A DNA stretch of 64,000 nt, from NCBI RefSeq assembly GCF_026343115.1, contig NZ_JAPEMC010000006.1, positions 62,001 to 126,000 of the forward strand, written 5' to 3'. Position numbers and translations under genes: made by a program. The notes under the pieces were generated by a model. That model had not been told where the DNA came from. It saw nothing but the letters and a program-made list of their open reading frames with translations, and searched no databases. The stretch is from Streptomyces sp. NBC_00102 (GTDB lineage: Bacteria > Actinomycetota > Actinomycetes > Streptomycetales > Streptomycetaceae). Shown here piece after piece: positions 42,604 through 51,716 of this stretch (position 1 is the stretch's first letter; each line of letters opens with the position of its first letter).

Positions 42604-43732
42604 TGAGGATCTCGTTGATCGGCTGGTACCAGGTCTCGCCGCCGCTGGTGCAGTTGCCCCAGCCACCGGAGGTGACGCCCTGGGCCTGGTCGCCGCTGAT
42701 GAACGAGCCGCCGGAGTCGCCTCCTTCGGCGCAGACGTTGGTCTTCGTCATCTGATACACCGCGCCCTGGCTGTAGTTGACCGTCTCGTTCTTGGCGAGC
42801 ACGGTGCCGCAGTGCCAGTGGGTGGTGGAGCCGGAGCGGCAGATGGAGGCACCGACCGGAGCTTCGTTGGAGCCGCGTACCAGCTGGTCGGAGACAGTGC
42901 CCCAGCCGAGGACCACCGGCACCGTCCACCAGCCGTTGGCGACGTTCACCCAGGCGTAGTCGTCGCCGGGGAAGGTCGAGCCCTGGAAGTTGCCGATGGC
43001 CGATCCGTCCCAGCCCCTGACCGCCGCACCGGCCCCCGAGCAGTGCCCGGCGGTGACGAACCCGCCGTTCACCGAGAAGCCGATGGAACAGCGGACGTTG
43101 CCGGTGTAGTAGGGGTCGCCGCCCACCGTACCGGCGGCCAAGGTCTGCGGTGCCCTGGACACTTCACGTACCGTCACGAGTCCTGTGGTGCGAGCGTCCG
43201 CCAGGAACGAGCGGACTTCGGCGTCCTTCGCCGAGGCGGCGACGACGTCGACCACCACGGCCCCGGCCTCCGCGTCGACGTGCCAGCTCGCGACACCGTC
43301 GGGCGCGGCGAGCTTGTCGATGCTCGACTTGGCCCGGTCCAGGGCACGTTGGGTGTGAGCGACGAGCTTGGTGTCGGCTCCGGTCGCTCGTACGGCGGCG
43401 GCGGCCTTCGCGTCGGTGACCCCGACGGTCAGCCTGCCGGTCCCGGCGTCGAACCAGGACCCTCCGTACGAGGCCCCGGCGGCCCGGCGCGCGACCGGCT
43501 CCTGGGCGGTGGCGGTCTTCTCCGCCGCGATCCTGGCCTTGGCCTGCGCGGGGGTCAGGCCGAGGTCCTTGCTCATCGCGGCGAGCAGCCCCGCCGAGGC
43601 CGGCTGTTCGACCGCGGCAGGCGTGGGGGAAACGTTGTCGGCCGCCGATGCCGGGGCAGGCCCCATGGCCGCCCAGGCGCCGACGACGAGGAGGGCGGAC
43701 AGGGCCGCGCGCACGGTTGTCAGATGTTTCAA
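42572..43732 (-). CDS. Secreted S1-family serine protease (streptogrisin/alpha-lytic type)
   Basis: A 386-residue pre-pro-protease. A signal peptide ends about residue 30 (APASAAD). A prodomain of the alpha-lytic type runs to about residue 195, with VHTQRALDRAKSSIDKL- and VDAEAGAVVVDV-like segments that fold the enzyme and are then removed. The mature chymotrypsin-like domain has the triad His in FVTAGHC, Asp in GDDYAWV and Ser in GGDSGGSF. Streptomyces secrete such enzymes to digest proteins. ATG at 43732. An LacI-type palindrome (43809-43822) lies 77 bp upstream. The 3' end carries a 17-bp tandem duplication. Confidence 0.94.
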   Translation of the reverse strand: MKHLTTVRAALSALLVVGAWAAMGPAPASAADNVSPTPAAVEQPASAGLLAAMSKDLGLTPAQAKARIAAEKTATAQEPVARRAAGASYGGSWFDAGTGRLTVGVTDAKAAAAVRATGADTKLVAHTQRALDRAKSSIDKLAAPDGVASWHVDAEAGAVVVDVVAASAKDAEVRSFLADARTTGLVTVREVSRAPQTLAAGTVGGDPYYTGNVRCSIGFSVNGGFVTAGHCSGAGAAVRGWDGSAIGNFQGSTFPGDDYAWVNVANGWWTVPVVLGWGTVSDQLVRGSNEAPVGASICRSGSTTHWHCGTVLAKNETVNYSQGAVYQMTKTNVCAEGGDSGGSFISGDQAQGVTSGGWGNCTSGGETWYQPINEILSHYGLTLTTA

Positions 43733-43808
43733 GGAAGTGCTCCTTCAGGTGTTCCGGTACGTGGGGGTGGAACAGGAGGCGTCCGCGAGCGCCGCCGGGG
43801 TACCCGGT

Positions 43809-43822
43809 TGAGAGCGCTCTCA
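43809..43822. promoter_or_regulatory. LacI-type operator upstream of the secreted protease
   Basis: TGAGAGCGCTCTCA is a perfect 14-bp palindrome. It matches the known CebR box TGGGAGCGCTCCCA at 12 of 14 positions and has the AGCGCT core of LacI/MalR-type operators. It lies 77 bp before the protease ATG and about 195 bp before the SDR start on the other strand. Confidence 0.65.
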
Positions 43823-44016
43823 GAGCGTGCACGCGACGACCCTAACGCAGCAGAATGGTCAGGTCCATGCCAAGTACGGGATCCGATGCCCCTCCCAACA
43901 GGCCTGGCGGAAAAGGGACTACGCGGCTGGACGTGTGACCCGTGGCCGTACCGAAACCACTGGGCCGGACGGAAACCACTGGCCGATCGCCCCGTCCCGG
44001 AGGGAGGCTGTTCCCC

Positions 44017-44706
44017 ATGACGACAACTCTGATCACCGGCGCCAACAAGGGCCTCGGACACGAGACCGCCCGCCGCCTCGTCGCCGCCGGCCACACCGTC
44101 TATGTGGGAGCGCGCAACGCCGAGCGGGGCAAGGCAGCCGCGGCCGGGCTCGGGGCCAGGTTCGTGCAACTCGACGTCACCGACGACGCGTCCGTCGCCG
44201 CGGCTGCGGCCACCATCGAGGCCGCCGGCGGCCTGGACGTCCTCGTCAACAACGCCGGAGTCGAGGTGAGGTCACAGGGTGGCGACATCATCGGCGCCGC
44301 GGAACTGACCGCCGACGTGATGCGGGAGGTGTTCGAGACCAACGTCTTCGGCCTGGTCCGGGTGGTCCACGCCTTCCTCCCGCTGCTTGAACGCTCCGTC
44401 GCTCCGGTCGTGGTCAACGTGAGCAGCAGCCTGGCCTCGCTGTCCCAGGCCGGCAAGGGGTACCCGGGGGTCGCCTACCCGGCCTCCAAGACCACGGTCA
44501 ACATGCTCACCGTGCAGTTCGCCAAGGCGTTCCCGCGGATGCGGATCAACGCCGTGGAACCCGGCTACACCGCGACCGACCTGAACCGGCACGCGGGCCC
44601 GCAGACCGTCGAACAGGGCGCCGAGATCATCGTCCGGATGGCTCAGCAGGGGACCGACGGGCCGACCGGCGGCTACTTCGACGTGGCGGGCCCGCTGCCC
44701 TGGTAG
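44017..44706 (+). CDS. Classical short-chain dehydrogenase/reductase
   Basis: A 229-residue SDR with all the classical marks: TGANKGLGHETARRL for the cofactor, LVNNAGVEV, the Ser in VVNVSSSLASLS and the catalytic pair in VAYPASKTTVNM. The C-terminal RINAVEPGYTATDL is usual. It reduces or oxidises a carbonyl/alcohol with NAD(P); substrate unknown. ATG at 44017 has GGAGGGAGG upstream. Divergent from the protease gene; the 284-bp gap between contains the LacI-type palindrome. Confidence 0.92.
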   Translation: MTTTLITGANKGLGHETARRLVAAGHTVYVGARNAERGKAAAAGLGARFVQLDVTDDASVAAAAATIEAAGGLDVLVNNAGVEVRSQGGDIIGAAELTADVMREVFETNVFGLVRVVHAFLPLLERSVAPVVVNVSSSLASLSQAGKGYPGVAYPASKTTVNMLTVQFAKAFPRMRINAVEPGYTATDLNRHAGPQTVEQGAEIIVRMAQQGTDGPTGGYFDVAGPLPW

Positions 44707-44920
44707 GCGACGAGGCTCACGACGGCATCCGCGATGCTGCCCGGCCGGGGCCCTGCAGCGGTAACGGCAGTACGGTTCTTCGAAGGTGACCCGAGAAGCG
44801 GGCGCGCACGGACCTTGCCCCACGTCCCGCTTCCCGGAATCGAGGGACGACCTCTACGGGCCCGCTCCGTGCTGTGACCGGGATTAAGGAAGCCCTGGTC
44901 GGGGGCGGCGAGGAGCGTCG

Positions 44921-46039
44921 ATGCGGGAGATGCGGGAACAGGTTTCACCACGTGCCGCGCGCCTGGCCTGTTACGGGGAAGTGAGCACACGGCTCTCCCT
45001 GCTCAGCGACCACCGGCTCGCGGAAGCCGTGGCGGCCACCGTCCCGCTCGGGTCGGGCATCGGTGGCAGGTCGGCCGAGCTGGACGTCGGCGGAACGCGG
45101 GTCTTCCTCAAACGGATCCCTTTGACGGACACGGAATTGCGCCCGGAGAACGCGCGGTCGACGGCGAACATCTTCGGACTGCCGCTGTTCTACCAGTACG
45201 GGGTGGGCTCTGCCGGGTTCGGTGCCTGGCGGGAGCTTGCCGTGCACACCATGACCACGAATTGGGTGCTCGGTGACGAGTTCGCGGGATTCCCTCTGAT
45301 GTACCACTGGCGGGTTCTGCCCGACTCCCCTCCCGAGGGGTTCATGGACGGGTTCGGGGGGCTGGAGGGTGCGGTCGCGCACTGGGAGGGATCATCCGCC
45401 GTTCGTGACCGGCTGCAGGCCGTCGGCCGGTCCTCGTGGAGCCTGGTGGTCTTCCTGGAGCACGTGGAGCACACACTCGCCGCATGGCTGGCCGAGCGCC
45501 GCGGGGCCGCCGTACGGGAAGGCGGGGACGGCTCGCCCCTGTGCCGGGTGGAGGAGTCCCTGATGCGTGGGGCCGCCTTCATGCGTTCTCGCGGACTCGT
45601 CCACTTCGATGCCCACTTCGCCAATGTCCTGACCGATGGCCACCGGCTGTACTTCACCGATTTCGGCCTGGCCCTGAGTTCCCGCTTCGCCCTTTCGGCG
45701 GACGAGTCGGAATTCCTCTCGCGTCACCTCGCGTACGACCGCTGCTACGCCGCGAGCCATCTGCTCCGGTACCACGTGCTCGACGGTGTGCGCGGTGACA
45801 AGGAACGCGAAGTCTTCCTGGACGACTGGATCGCGGGACGACGCCCCGTGGACGTCCCTCCCGAGATCGCCGCCGTCATCGACCGCCACGCACGTCCTAC
45901 CGTCGTCGTCGACTCCTTCTTCCGCCGTCTGCTCGCCGACAGCAAGCGAACACCGTTCCCGGCCGAGGAGATCGAGCGGCAGTCGGTCGCCGCCCTCCCG
46001 GGGCGATCCACGCCCCCGCCGCGGCTGCCGGGGTCCTGA
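44921..46039 (+). CDS. Kinase-fold phosphotransferase-like protein
   Basis: A 372-residue protein of the protein-kinase/aminoglycoside-phosphotransferase fold. A conserved Lys sits in GGTRVFLKRIPL after a Gly-rich segment GSGIGGRSAELDVGG. The catalytic loop is GLVHFDAHFANVLTDG (H-x-D-x-H-x-x-N form) and the metal-binding Asp is in LYFTDFGLAL. Short helices follow (FLSRHLAYDRCYAASHLLRYHVL). It would phosphorylate a small molecule or protein; the substrate is unknown. ATG at 44921 with AGGAG 5 nt upstream. A 210-bp gap to the SDR gene holds nothing recognised, and no partner gene is adjacent. Confidence 0.78.
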   Translation: MREMREQVSPRAARLACYGEVSTRLSLLSDHRLAEAVAATVPLGSGIGGRSAELDVGGTRVFLKRIPLTDTELRPENARSTANIFGLPLFYQYGVGSAGFGAWRELAVHTMTTNWVLGDEFAGFPLMYHWRVLPDSPPEGFMDGFGGLEGAVAHWEGSSAVRDRLQAVGRSSWSLVVFLEHVEHTLAAWLAERRGAAVREGGDGSPLCRVEESLMRGAAFMRSRGLVHFDAHFANVLTDGHRLYFTDFGLALSSRFALSADESEFLSRHLAYDRCYAASHLLRYHVLDGVRGDKEREVFLDDWIAGRRPVDVPPEIAAVIDRHARPTVVVDSFFRRLLADSKRTPFPAEEIERQSVAALPGRSTPPPRLPGS

Positions 46040-46094
46040 GCTGCCGCGCCCCTCCGGCGGGCAAGCCCGCACGGCAGCCGCCCGCGGACCGGGC

Positions 46095-46691
46095 TCAGCC
46101 CTCGTCGGGGCGGAACAGCCTCGCGGTCCGCTCCAGCCGGTCCACGTACCCCTTCCACCACATGGCGTCGCCCTCCGGGAGGTTGTCTCCCTGGGACCTG
46201 TAGCCGACGTCTCCGTCGATGAGCTCCCGGACGATGTCGGCGTGGCCCGCGTGCCGGTGCGTCTCGGTGGTCACGTGCACGAGGATCTTGTGGAGCGTCA
46301 CCTCGCGGTTCGCCTCGGACCACCACGGCACGACACCGAGTGCGTCGAGGGGCAGCGCCGCGATGGTGGCGTCCGAGTGCTGCCACACGCGTCGATAGCG
46401 GGCGACCACCTCCTCGCGGCTCTCGTCCTCGGTCGCCCACATGTCGGCGTTGTCCTCGGCGTCCTCGTCGAGCCACGGGAAGGGCTCGTCGGAGGGCCTT
46501 TTGAACGTCTCCCCGAAATAGCCCAGTTCGACGCCCGAGAGGTGCTTGACCAGGCCCAGCAGGTTGGTTCCGGTCGGTGTCAGGGGGCGGCGGACGTCGT
46601 AGTCCGAGAGCCCCTCCAGCTTCAGCAGAAGGGTGTCGCGTGCTTCTTGGAGGTAGGACCGCAGATCGTCTTTGGGCTGTGACCGACTCAT
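46095..46691 (-). CDS. DinB-family protein (DUF664)
   Basis: A 198-residue four-helix-bundle protein. The three metal-binding His positions are visible: GLVKHLSGVE, then TLHKILVHVTTETHRHAGHADIVRE in the conserved helix. DinB-like members include thiol-dependent transferases; mycothiol-linked versions are common in actinobacteria, which suggests a thiol-transferase or detoxification role. ATG at 46691. Standing alone between the kinase-like gene (convergent) and the esterase gene (same direction, 91 bp). Confidence 0.87.
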   Translation of the reverse strand: MSRSQPKDDLRSYLQEARDTLLLKLEGLSDYDVRRPLTPTGTNLLGLVKHLSGVELGYFGETFKRPSDEPFPWLDEDAEDNADMWATEDESREEVVARYRRVWQHSDATIAALPLDALGVVPWWSEANREVTLHKILVHVTTETHRHAGHADIVRELIDGDVGYRSQGDNLPEGDAMWWKGYVDRLERTARLFRPDEG

Positions 46692-46782
46692 CCGGGCAGT
46701 CTCGCACTCCGCACCGACAACCCGTCGAGCAACTCTCCCGGCCTCCCTCCGCACGGTCCACGCCTGCCCTGCGGCGAGCCGC

Positions 46783-48339
46783 TCAAGGAGTCAGGAGCGG
46801 CAGTCCCGCCTCGCGCCAGAGCGCACGCAACCCCCCTGCGTACGAGTCCCGTTCGGGGGAAGGCCCCTGTCCGCCCGGCTCCTCACGTGTACGCCAGTGA
46901 TGCGTGTCCGGGGCGCCGCCCGCCCCGAGCCGTCCCCACCCCGGGTCGCCGCTCGCGGCGAACTCCGCCCACGACCGCATCATGCGCGCGGAGAGTTCGC
47001 GGTCGGCCTCGCCCGGCGGTCCTCCGACGAGGAAGTGGACGTTCTCGTCGTCGAGCGTGCCGAAGGCGAACGGAACGTCCGCGCAGTGCCAGGCCCGGAC
47101 CGGCCGAGCGGGAAAACCGCCTGACCTGCGGTCGAAGTGCGCCAGGAAGGCCGTCCCGCCCGCCCGCGCATGGGCCTCGGCGAGCCGGTCGCCGTACTCG
47201 GCGAAGCACAGGTCGCCCTGGATCGCCAGGTACGTCTCGCGGACGGACGTGTCCGCCGTACGGTCCCGGTAACCCCGGACCAGTGCGGCGGGAAGCCCGA
47301 AGTCCCGCGCGAAGACGTCGAGTCGGTCCTCCGTACCGATGTCCGCGCTGCTGCCGACCGCTTCGAACAGGGTGTACTCCTCCGTCGTGCGGCACACCAG
47401 GAGTTCGACACCGCTCCGGGTGGCGCCGGTGGACGCGGCGGTCAGCGGGTCGGCGGACAGCAGTGCGCCGTCGACGACCGGCCCGAAGATCGCCGGGTCG
47501 TGGTGACGGCGGCCGCTCTCGGGGTTTCGGCGGCACGCCTCGACCACGGCGTCGGAGGCGGCGACGAGCACCTCGGGAGGTGCGGCGAGCAGCGCCTCCC
47601 TCGTGGCGGGGATACCGGCCGCCCCGGCTACCTCCCGAGTGGTGCGGGCGGCCGATTCGGCCGTGGCGCAGGAGTTGACAGCGGAGTGGAGGGCGGCCCG
47701 CCGGAACAGACCGCGGGCGCGCTCCACGGCCATGAGGCAGGCGACCGAGGTGGCGCCGGCGGACTGGCCGGCCACGGTGACCCGGTCGGCGTCGCCCCCG
47801 AAGGCGGCGATGTTGTCGCGCACCCATTCCAGGGCGGCGATCTGGTCGAGCAGTCCGCGGTTGTCGGGGCAGACCTCCCGGACGTCCCCGCTCCCGCTGC
47901 CGTCCGGCACATGGCCGAACCCCTCGAAGCCCAGGCGGTAGTTGCAGCTCACGACGACCAGGCCGAGCCCCGCCAGGGCGGCGCCGTCGAAGTCGGGCTG
48001 GGCCGAGGAGCCGAAGGCGAAGGCGCCTCCGTGGATCCACACCAGGACGGGGAGCGCCTCGCCGGGCTCTCCCGGCGTCCATACGTTGACCGTCAGGATG
48101 TCCTCGTCCCCGGGCTTCCAGCCCGGGGCGCCGGGGAGTTCGGCCGACTGCGGGGCCACCGGGCCGAAGGAGAGACACGGGCGGACGCCGTCCCAGGCCG
48201 GGACCGGTCCGGGCTCGCGGAACCGGCGTGGCCCGAACGGCGGGGCCGCGTACGGGATGCCGAGCACGGCCGTGACGCGCGGATCCCGTTCGGCCGGTCT
48301 TCCGTGCACCGCTCCGGACTTCGTCGTGAACACATCCAC
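46783..48339 (-). CDS. Type-B carboxylesterase
   Basis: A 518-residue alpha/beta hydrolase of the carboxylesterase/lipase family. The N-terminal motif GDEDILTVNVWTPG, the oxyanion-hole VLVWIHGGAFAFGSS and the nucleophile elbow VTVAGQSAGATSV are present, and a conserved acidic residue lies in the middle with the catalytic His near the C-terminus. No signal peptide, so an intracellular ester hydrolase of broad range. GTG at 48339 has GGGGAG 6 nt upstream. Length is usual. Substrate unknown; no linked pathway genes. Confidence 0.92.
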   Translation of the reverse strand: MDVFTTKSGAVHGRPAERDPRVTAVLGIPYAAPPFGPRRFREPGPVPAWDGVRPCLSFGPVAPQSAELPGAPGWKPGDEDILTVNVWTPGEPGEALPVLVWIHGGAFAFGSSAQPDFDGAALAGLGLVVVSCNYRLGFEGFGHVPDGSGSGDVREVCPDNRGLLDQIAALEWVRDNIAAFGGDADRVTVAGQSAGATSVACLMAVERARGLFRRAALHSAVNSCATAESAARTTREVAGAAGIPATREALLAAPPEVLVAASDAVVEACRRNPESGRRHHDPAIFGPVVDGALLSADPLTAASTGATRSGVELLVCRTTEEYTLFEAVGSSADIGTEDRLDVFARDFGLPAALVRGYRDRTADTSVRETYLAIQGDLCFAEYGDRLAEAHARAGGTAFLAHFDRRSGGFPARPVRAWHCADVPFAFGTLDDENVHFLVGGPPGEADRELSARMMRSWAEFAASGDPGWGRLGAGGAPDTHHWRTREEPGGQGPSPERDSYAGGLRALWREAGLPLLTP

Positions 48340-48575
48340 TTACTTCTCCCCCTGTTCGCCGCCCGGTCGTCCGAGGGCGGGTGCTCATCCTGCCGACGGG
48401 CGCGGTACGGGCGCCAACACCGAACCCGGGGCGATTGACGCGGTTGCGATGTCAATGAGCGACCGGAGCCTCCCGACGAGGAGTTTCCGCGGGCGCCGCG
48501 GCTCCGGTCCCGTTGCTCGGCCGGAACGTCACTATCCGGTTGCCTCTGCCACGGCTGTCCGTCGAGGATGCTCCG

Positions 48576-49166
48576 ATGACCGCACACGTGACGCCTTCCG
48601 CACCGTCCGGCTTCGCCGTCAAGCCGGTGCTCGTCGGGGAGAGGGCGCTGCTGCGTCCGTTCTCCGTCGAGGACACCCCACGGATGATCGAGATCCTGGA
48701 GGACCCGGAGGTGGTCCGGTTCACCTTCGACCCCGGCACGGAATTGACCCCGGAGCTTCTGCGCGCGTGGTACGGCTCGCGCAACGCGCAGGACGACCGT
48801 CTCGATCTCGCGGTGACCGACCGCGCCACCGGCGAACTCGTCGGCGAGGTCGTCCTCAACGAGTGGTCGCCCGCCGAGCGTGCCTGCAGCTTCCGCACCC
48901 TGATCGCCGCCGCCGGCCGCGGGCGCGGCCTGGGTACGGAGGCGACGCGCCTGATCGTGGGACACGCCTTCGAGTCGCTCGGCCTGCGACGGGTGTCCCT
49001 GGAGGCGTACAGCACCAACCACCGGGCGCTTCGGGTGTACCGGAAGGTCGGCTTCCAGGTGGTGGGCGTCCGTCCGAGGGCCCAGCTCCGTGAAGGCGTG
49101 TGGAACGACGAGACCCTGATGGCGGTGACCGCGGACGAGTGGTCCGTCCACCGGGGCAGGCCGTAG
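48576..49166 (+). CDS. GNAT-family acetyltransferase (RimJ/RimL-like)
   Basis: A 196-residue acetyltransferase. It has LLRPFSVEDTPRMIEILEDPEVVRFTF at the start (landmark LRPFSVEDTPRM), the acetyl-CoA loop RGRGLGTEATRLIVGHAF and the RimJ-like ending NHRALRVYRKVGFQVVGVRP. This subgroup acetylates protein N-termini or small amines. ATG at 48576 has GAGGA upstream; an earlier ATG at 48513 is less well placed. Divergent from the esterase gene. Confidence 0.9.
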   Translation: MTAHVTPSAPSGFAVKPVLVGERALLRPFSVEDTPRMIEILEDPEVVRFTFDPGTELTPELLRAWYGSRNAQDDRLDLAVTDRATGELVGEVVLNEWSPAERACSFRTLIAAAGRGRGLGTEATRLIVGHAFESLGLRRVSLEAYSTNHRALRVYRKVGFQVVGVRPRAQLREGVWNDETLMAVTADEWSVHRGRP

Positions 49167-49478
49167 GCGGCGGAGTTCCGCCCGCGCCCCCGTGGCGACG
49201 GGTGGCCGGGCCGCCGATCCTGGAGTGGGCGGGCGGAAGCTTCCCGAGTGGCGGGATCGGCCCGCAGGGTGCAGGCGGACCGCGCGGTGCCATCGGGCCG
49301 CACAGAACCCTGCCGGTGGCTGCGCGGGGTGCTTCGGCCGCCGCGATCAGGGCATACGCGTCCCCGGGGCGCCGCCACCCCGGCCCCTGCGGAGATCCTC
49401 CCTTTGCGGCGGGCGCACGACCGGAGTGCAATTGCGGCAGGGGACGGTACGGCTCCGCCATCGGCGAGAGGACACGCA

Positions 49479-50042
49479 ATGAGCGACACCGACCGGGGGG
49501 ACGACGTCTATCAGCCCCAGCCGGAGCAGGCGTCCGACCCCGACGAACAGCTGGACATCGAGGACACCCTCGTGGACTCCGACCTCGGCGACGCGCTGGA
49601 CGAGGGGTATTCGCCGCCCGAGCGGCCGTGGGCCGTGGAGGACGTGGGGACCACCGCGTCCGAGCAGCAGGACGGGGAGTCGCTCGACAGCAGACTCGCC
49701 CGTGAGCGGCCGGAGGTGTCCGCGAGCGACAGCGACGGAGCCGGTGACCTGCCCGACGGTGAGGGCGAGCCGTGGGACGACGAGGTGGGTACGGACCGTG
49801 CCGGCAGGCTCACGCAGCAGGCGGACGGGACCGTACCGGCCACGCTCACCGCGAGTGACGTCGGCGTCGACGGGGCCGCAGCCTCCGCCGAGGAGGCGGC
49901 CATGCACGTGGTGCCCGACGAAGAGCCGTGGCTCCCGGAATGGGACCCCGCCACCCCGCCCGACTCCGATCCCGGGACCGCGGACACCGTCGCCGACTCC
50001 GCCGCCGCGCCCGAGGAGGACGCACCGGCCCGCACCCGCTGA
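49479..50042 (+). CDS. DUF5709 acidic disordered protein
   Basis: A 187-residue, strongly acidic protein rich in Asp, Glu, Ser, Pro. Family features are YQPQPEQASDPDEQLDIEDTLVDSDL- (landmark DIEDTLVDSDLGDALDEGY), SPPERPWAVEDVGTT and AMHVVPDEEPWLPEW. It matches the actinobacterial DUF5709 family, which has no known function. ATG at 49479 with GAGAGGA 6 nt upstream. Followed 85 bp later by 6-phosphogluconate dehydrogenase in the same direction, though a shared transcript is not certain. Confidence 0.88.
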   Translation: MSDTDRGDDVYQPQPEQASDPDEQLDIEDTLVDSDLGDALDEGYSPPERPWAVEDVGTTASEQQDGESLDSRLARERPEVSASDSDGAGDLPDGEGEPWDDEVGTDRAGRLTQQADGTVPATLTASDVGVDGAAASAEEAAMHVVPDEEPWLPEWDPATPPDSDPGTADTVADSAAAPEEDAPARTR

Positions 50043-50127
50043 GGCGCCCGGCACAGTACGGCAGGACGCGGCACGACGCGGCAGGGCAGACCGAGACAGC
50101 CACTTCCCAGAGCTCAGGAGCACCCCC

Positions 50128-51585
50128 ATGACCGGCACCACCTCGACCGGAACCGCTCAGATCGGCGTGACGGGACTCGCGGTGATGGGCCGCAATCTCG
50201 CCCGGAACTTCGCGCGCAACGGTCTCACCGTCGCCGTGCACAACCGCACGACGGCGAAGACGGATGCCTTGGTGGAGGAGTTCGGGGGCGAGGGCGACTT
50301 CGTCGCCGCGCGTTCGCCGCAGGAGTTCGTCGACGCCCTGGAGCGGCCCCGGAGGCTGGTCGTCATGGTGAAGGCGGGAGAGCCCACGGACGCGGTGATC
50401 CAGGAGTTCGCGCCCCTGCTGGAGAAGGGCGACGTCGTCATCGACGGCGGCAACGCCCACTTCGAGGACACCCGGCGCCGCGAGAAGGAGTTGCGGGAAC
50501 GCGGGCTGCACTTCGTCGGCACGGGCATCTCCGGTGGCGAGGAGGGCGCGCTGAACGGGCCGAGCATCATGCCGGGCGGTTCGGCGGAGTCGTACGAGTC
50601 GCTGGGCCCGCTGCTGGAGAAGATCGCGGCCCGTGCCGAGGACGGCACTCCGTGCACCACCCACATCGGTCCGGACGGTGCGGGGCACTTCGTGAAGATG
50701 GTCCACAACGGCATCGAGTACGCCGACATGCAGCTCATCGCCGAGGCGTACCACCTGCTGCGCGGGGTCGCGGGCTACTCCCCCGCCAAGATCGCGGAGG
50801 TGTTCCGGAGCTGGAACACCGGCCGGCTGGACTCCTATCTGATCGAGATCACGGCGGAGGTGCTGGCCCATACCGACGCGGCCACCGGGAAGCCGTTCGT
50901 CGACGTCGTGCAGGACCGGGCGGAGCAGAAGGGCACCGGGCGCTGGACCGTGCAGATCGCCCTCGACCTGGGTGTCCCCGTCTCGGGCATCGCGGAGGCG
51001 GTGTTCGCCCGGTCGCTCTCGGGCCACGCCGACCTGCGCGAGGCGGCCCGCGATCTCGCGGGGCCCACCCCGTCCGCGCTGCCCGAGGCGGAGGCCGCGG
51101 CGTTCGCCGACCGGGTCGAGCAGGCCCTGTACGCGTCCAAGATCGTCTCGTACACCCAGGGCTTCCACCAGATCCGTGCGGGCAGCGAGGAGTACGGCTG
51201 GGACGTCGAGCTGGGCGCCGTGGCGGGGATCTGGCGGGCGGGCTGCATCATCCGGGCGGCGTTCCTGGACCGCATCCGGGCGGCCTTCGACAGCCGCCCC
51301 GAGCTGCTGAGCCTCCTCTCCGACAAGGACTTCGCCCGGGAGATCGGCGCGGCGCAGGACGACTGGCGGGCGGTGGTCGCGGAGGCGGCGCGGCAGGGGG
51401 TGCCGACGCCCGGGTTCGCGGCGGCCCTCTCGTACTACGACGGGCTGCGGGCCGAGCGGCTGCCGGCGGCGCTGACCCAGGGGCAGCGGGACTTCTTCGG
51501 TGCCCACACCTACCGGCGCACCGACCGGGAGGGATCGTTCCACACGCTGTGGGGCGGCGACCGCTCGGAGGTCGACGCGGGCTGA
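50128..51585 (+). CDS. gnd: 6-phosphogluconate dehydrogenase, decarboxylating (NADP-type)
   Basis: A 485-residue enzyme of the pentose-phosphate pathway that oxidises 6-phosphogluconate to ribulose 5-phosphate and CO2. The cofactor motif is GVTGLAVMGRNLARNFARNG with NRTT following, the active-site GISGGEEGALNGPSIMPGG is intact, and the catalytic Lys is in GHFVKMVHNGIEYADMQ. The all-helical C-terminal domain has the typical KGTGRWTVQIALDLGVP. Length matches the long dimeric type. ATG at 50128 with CAGGAG 7 nt upstream. Downstream three 15-bp repeats follow the stop. Confidence 0.96.
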   Translation: MTGTTSTGTAQIGVTGLAVMGRNLARNFARNGLTVAVHNRTTAKTDALVEEFGGEGDFVAARSPQEFVDALERPRRLVVMVKAGEPTDAVIQEFAPLLEKGDVVIDGGNAHFEDTRRREKELRERGLHFVGTGISGGEEGALNGPSIMPGGSAESYESLGPLLEKIAARAEDGTPCTTHIGPDGAGHFVKMVHNGIEYADMQLIAEAYHLLRGVAGYSPAKIAEVFRSWNTGRLDSYLIEITAEVLAHTDAATGKPFVDVVQDRAEQKGTGRWTVQIALDLGVPVSGIAEAVFARSLSGHADLREAARDLAGPTPSALPEAEAAAFADRVEQALYASKIVSYTQGFHQIRAGSEEYGWDVELGAVAGIWRAGCIIRAAFLDRIRAAFDSRPELLSLLSDKDFAREIGAAQDDWRAVVAEAARQGVPTPGFAAALSYYDGLRAERLPAALTQGQRDFFGAHTYRRTDREGSFHTLWGGDRSEVDAG

Positions 51586-51589
51586 CCGG

Positions 51590-51634
51590 CCGGACGGGCC
51601 GTGCCCGGACGGGCCGTGCCCGGACGGGCCGTGC
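51590..51634 (+). repeat. 15-bp tandem triplication after the gnd stop codon
   Basis: Three perfect 15-bp copies of CCGGACGGGCCGTGC (51590-51604, 51605-51619, 51620-51634), beginning 5 bp after the gnd TGA, with a fourth partial copy. Each unit is G+C rich and partly self-complementary. It lies between gnd and the peroxidase gene. Confidence 0.92.
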
Positions 51635-51716
51635 CCGGGTGCGGCCCGGTCCCGCCTGTGGGTGAGTGGCAGTAGCCCCGAAGCTCCGATCCCACCCCAC
51701 CGCTGGAGTGCGCGCG

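Noticed and set aside
44707..44920. tRNA-like fragment (GGTTCTTCGAAGG) between the SDR and kinase-like genes
   Set aside because: Superficial resemblance to a T-arm only; no cloverleaf, acceptor stem or anticodon arm could be built.
49846..51543. Long leftward open frame opposite gnd
   Set aside because: Antisense shadow of 6-phosphogluconate dehydrogenase without domains or ribosome site.
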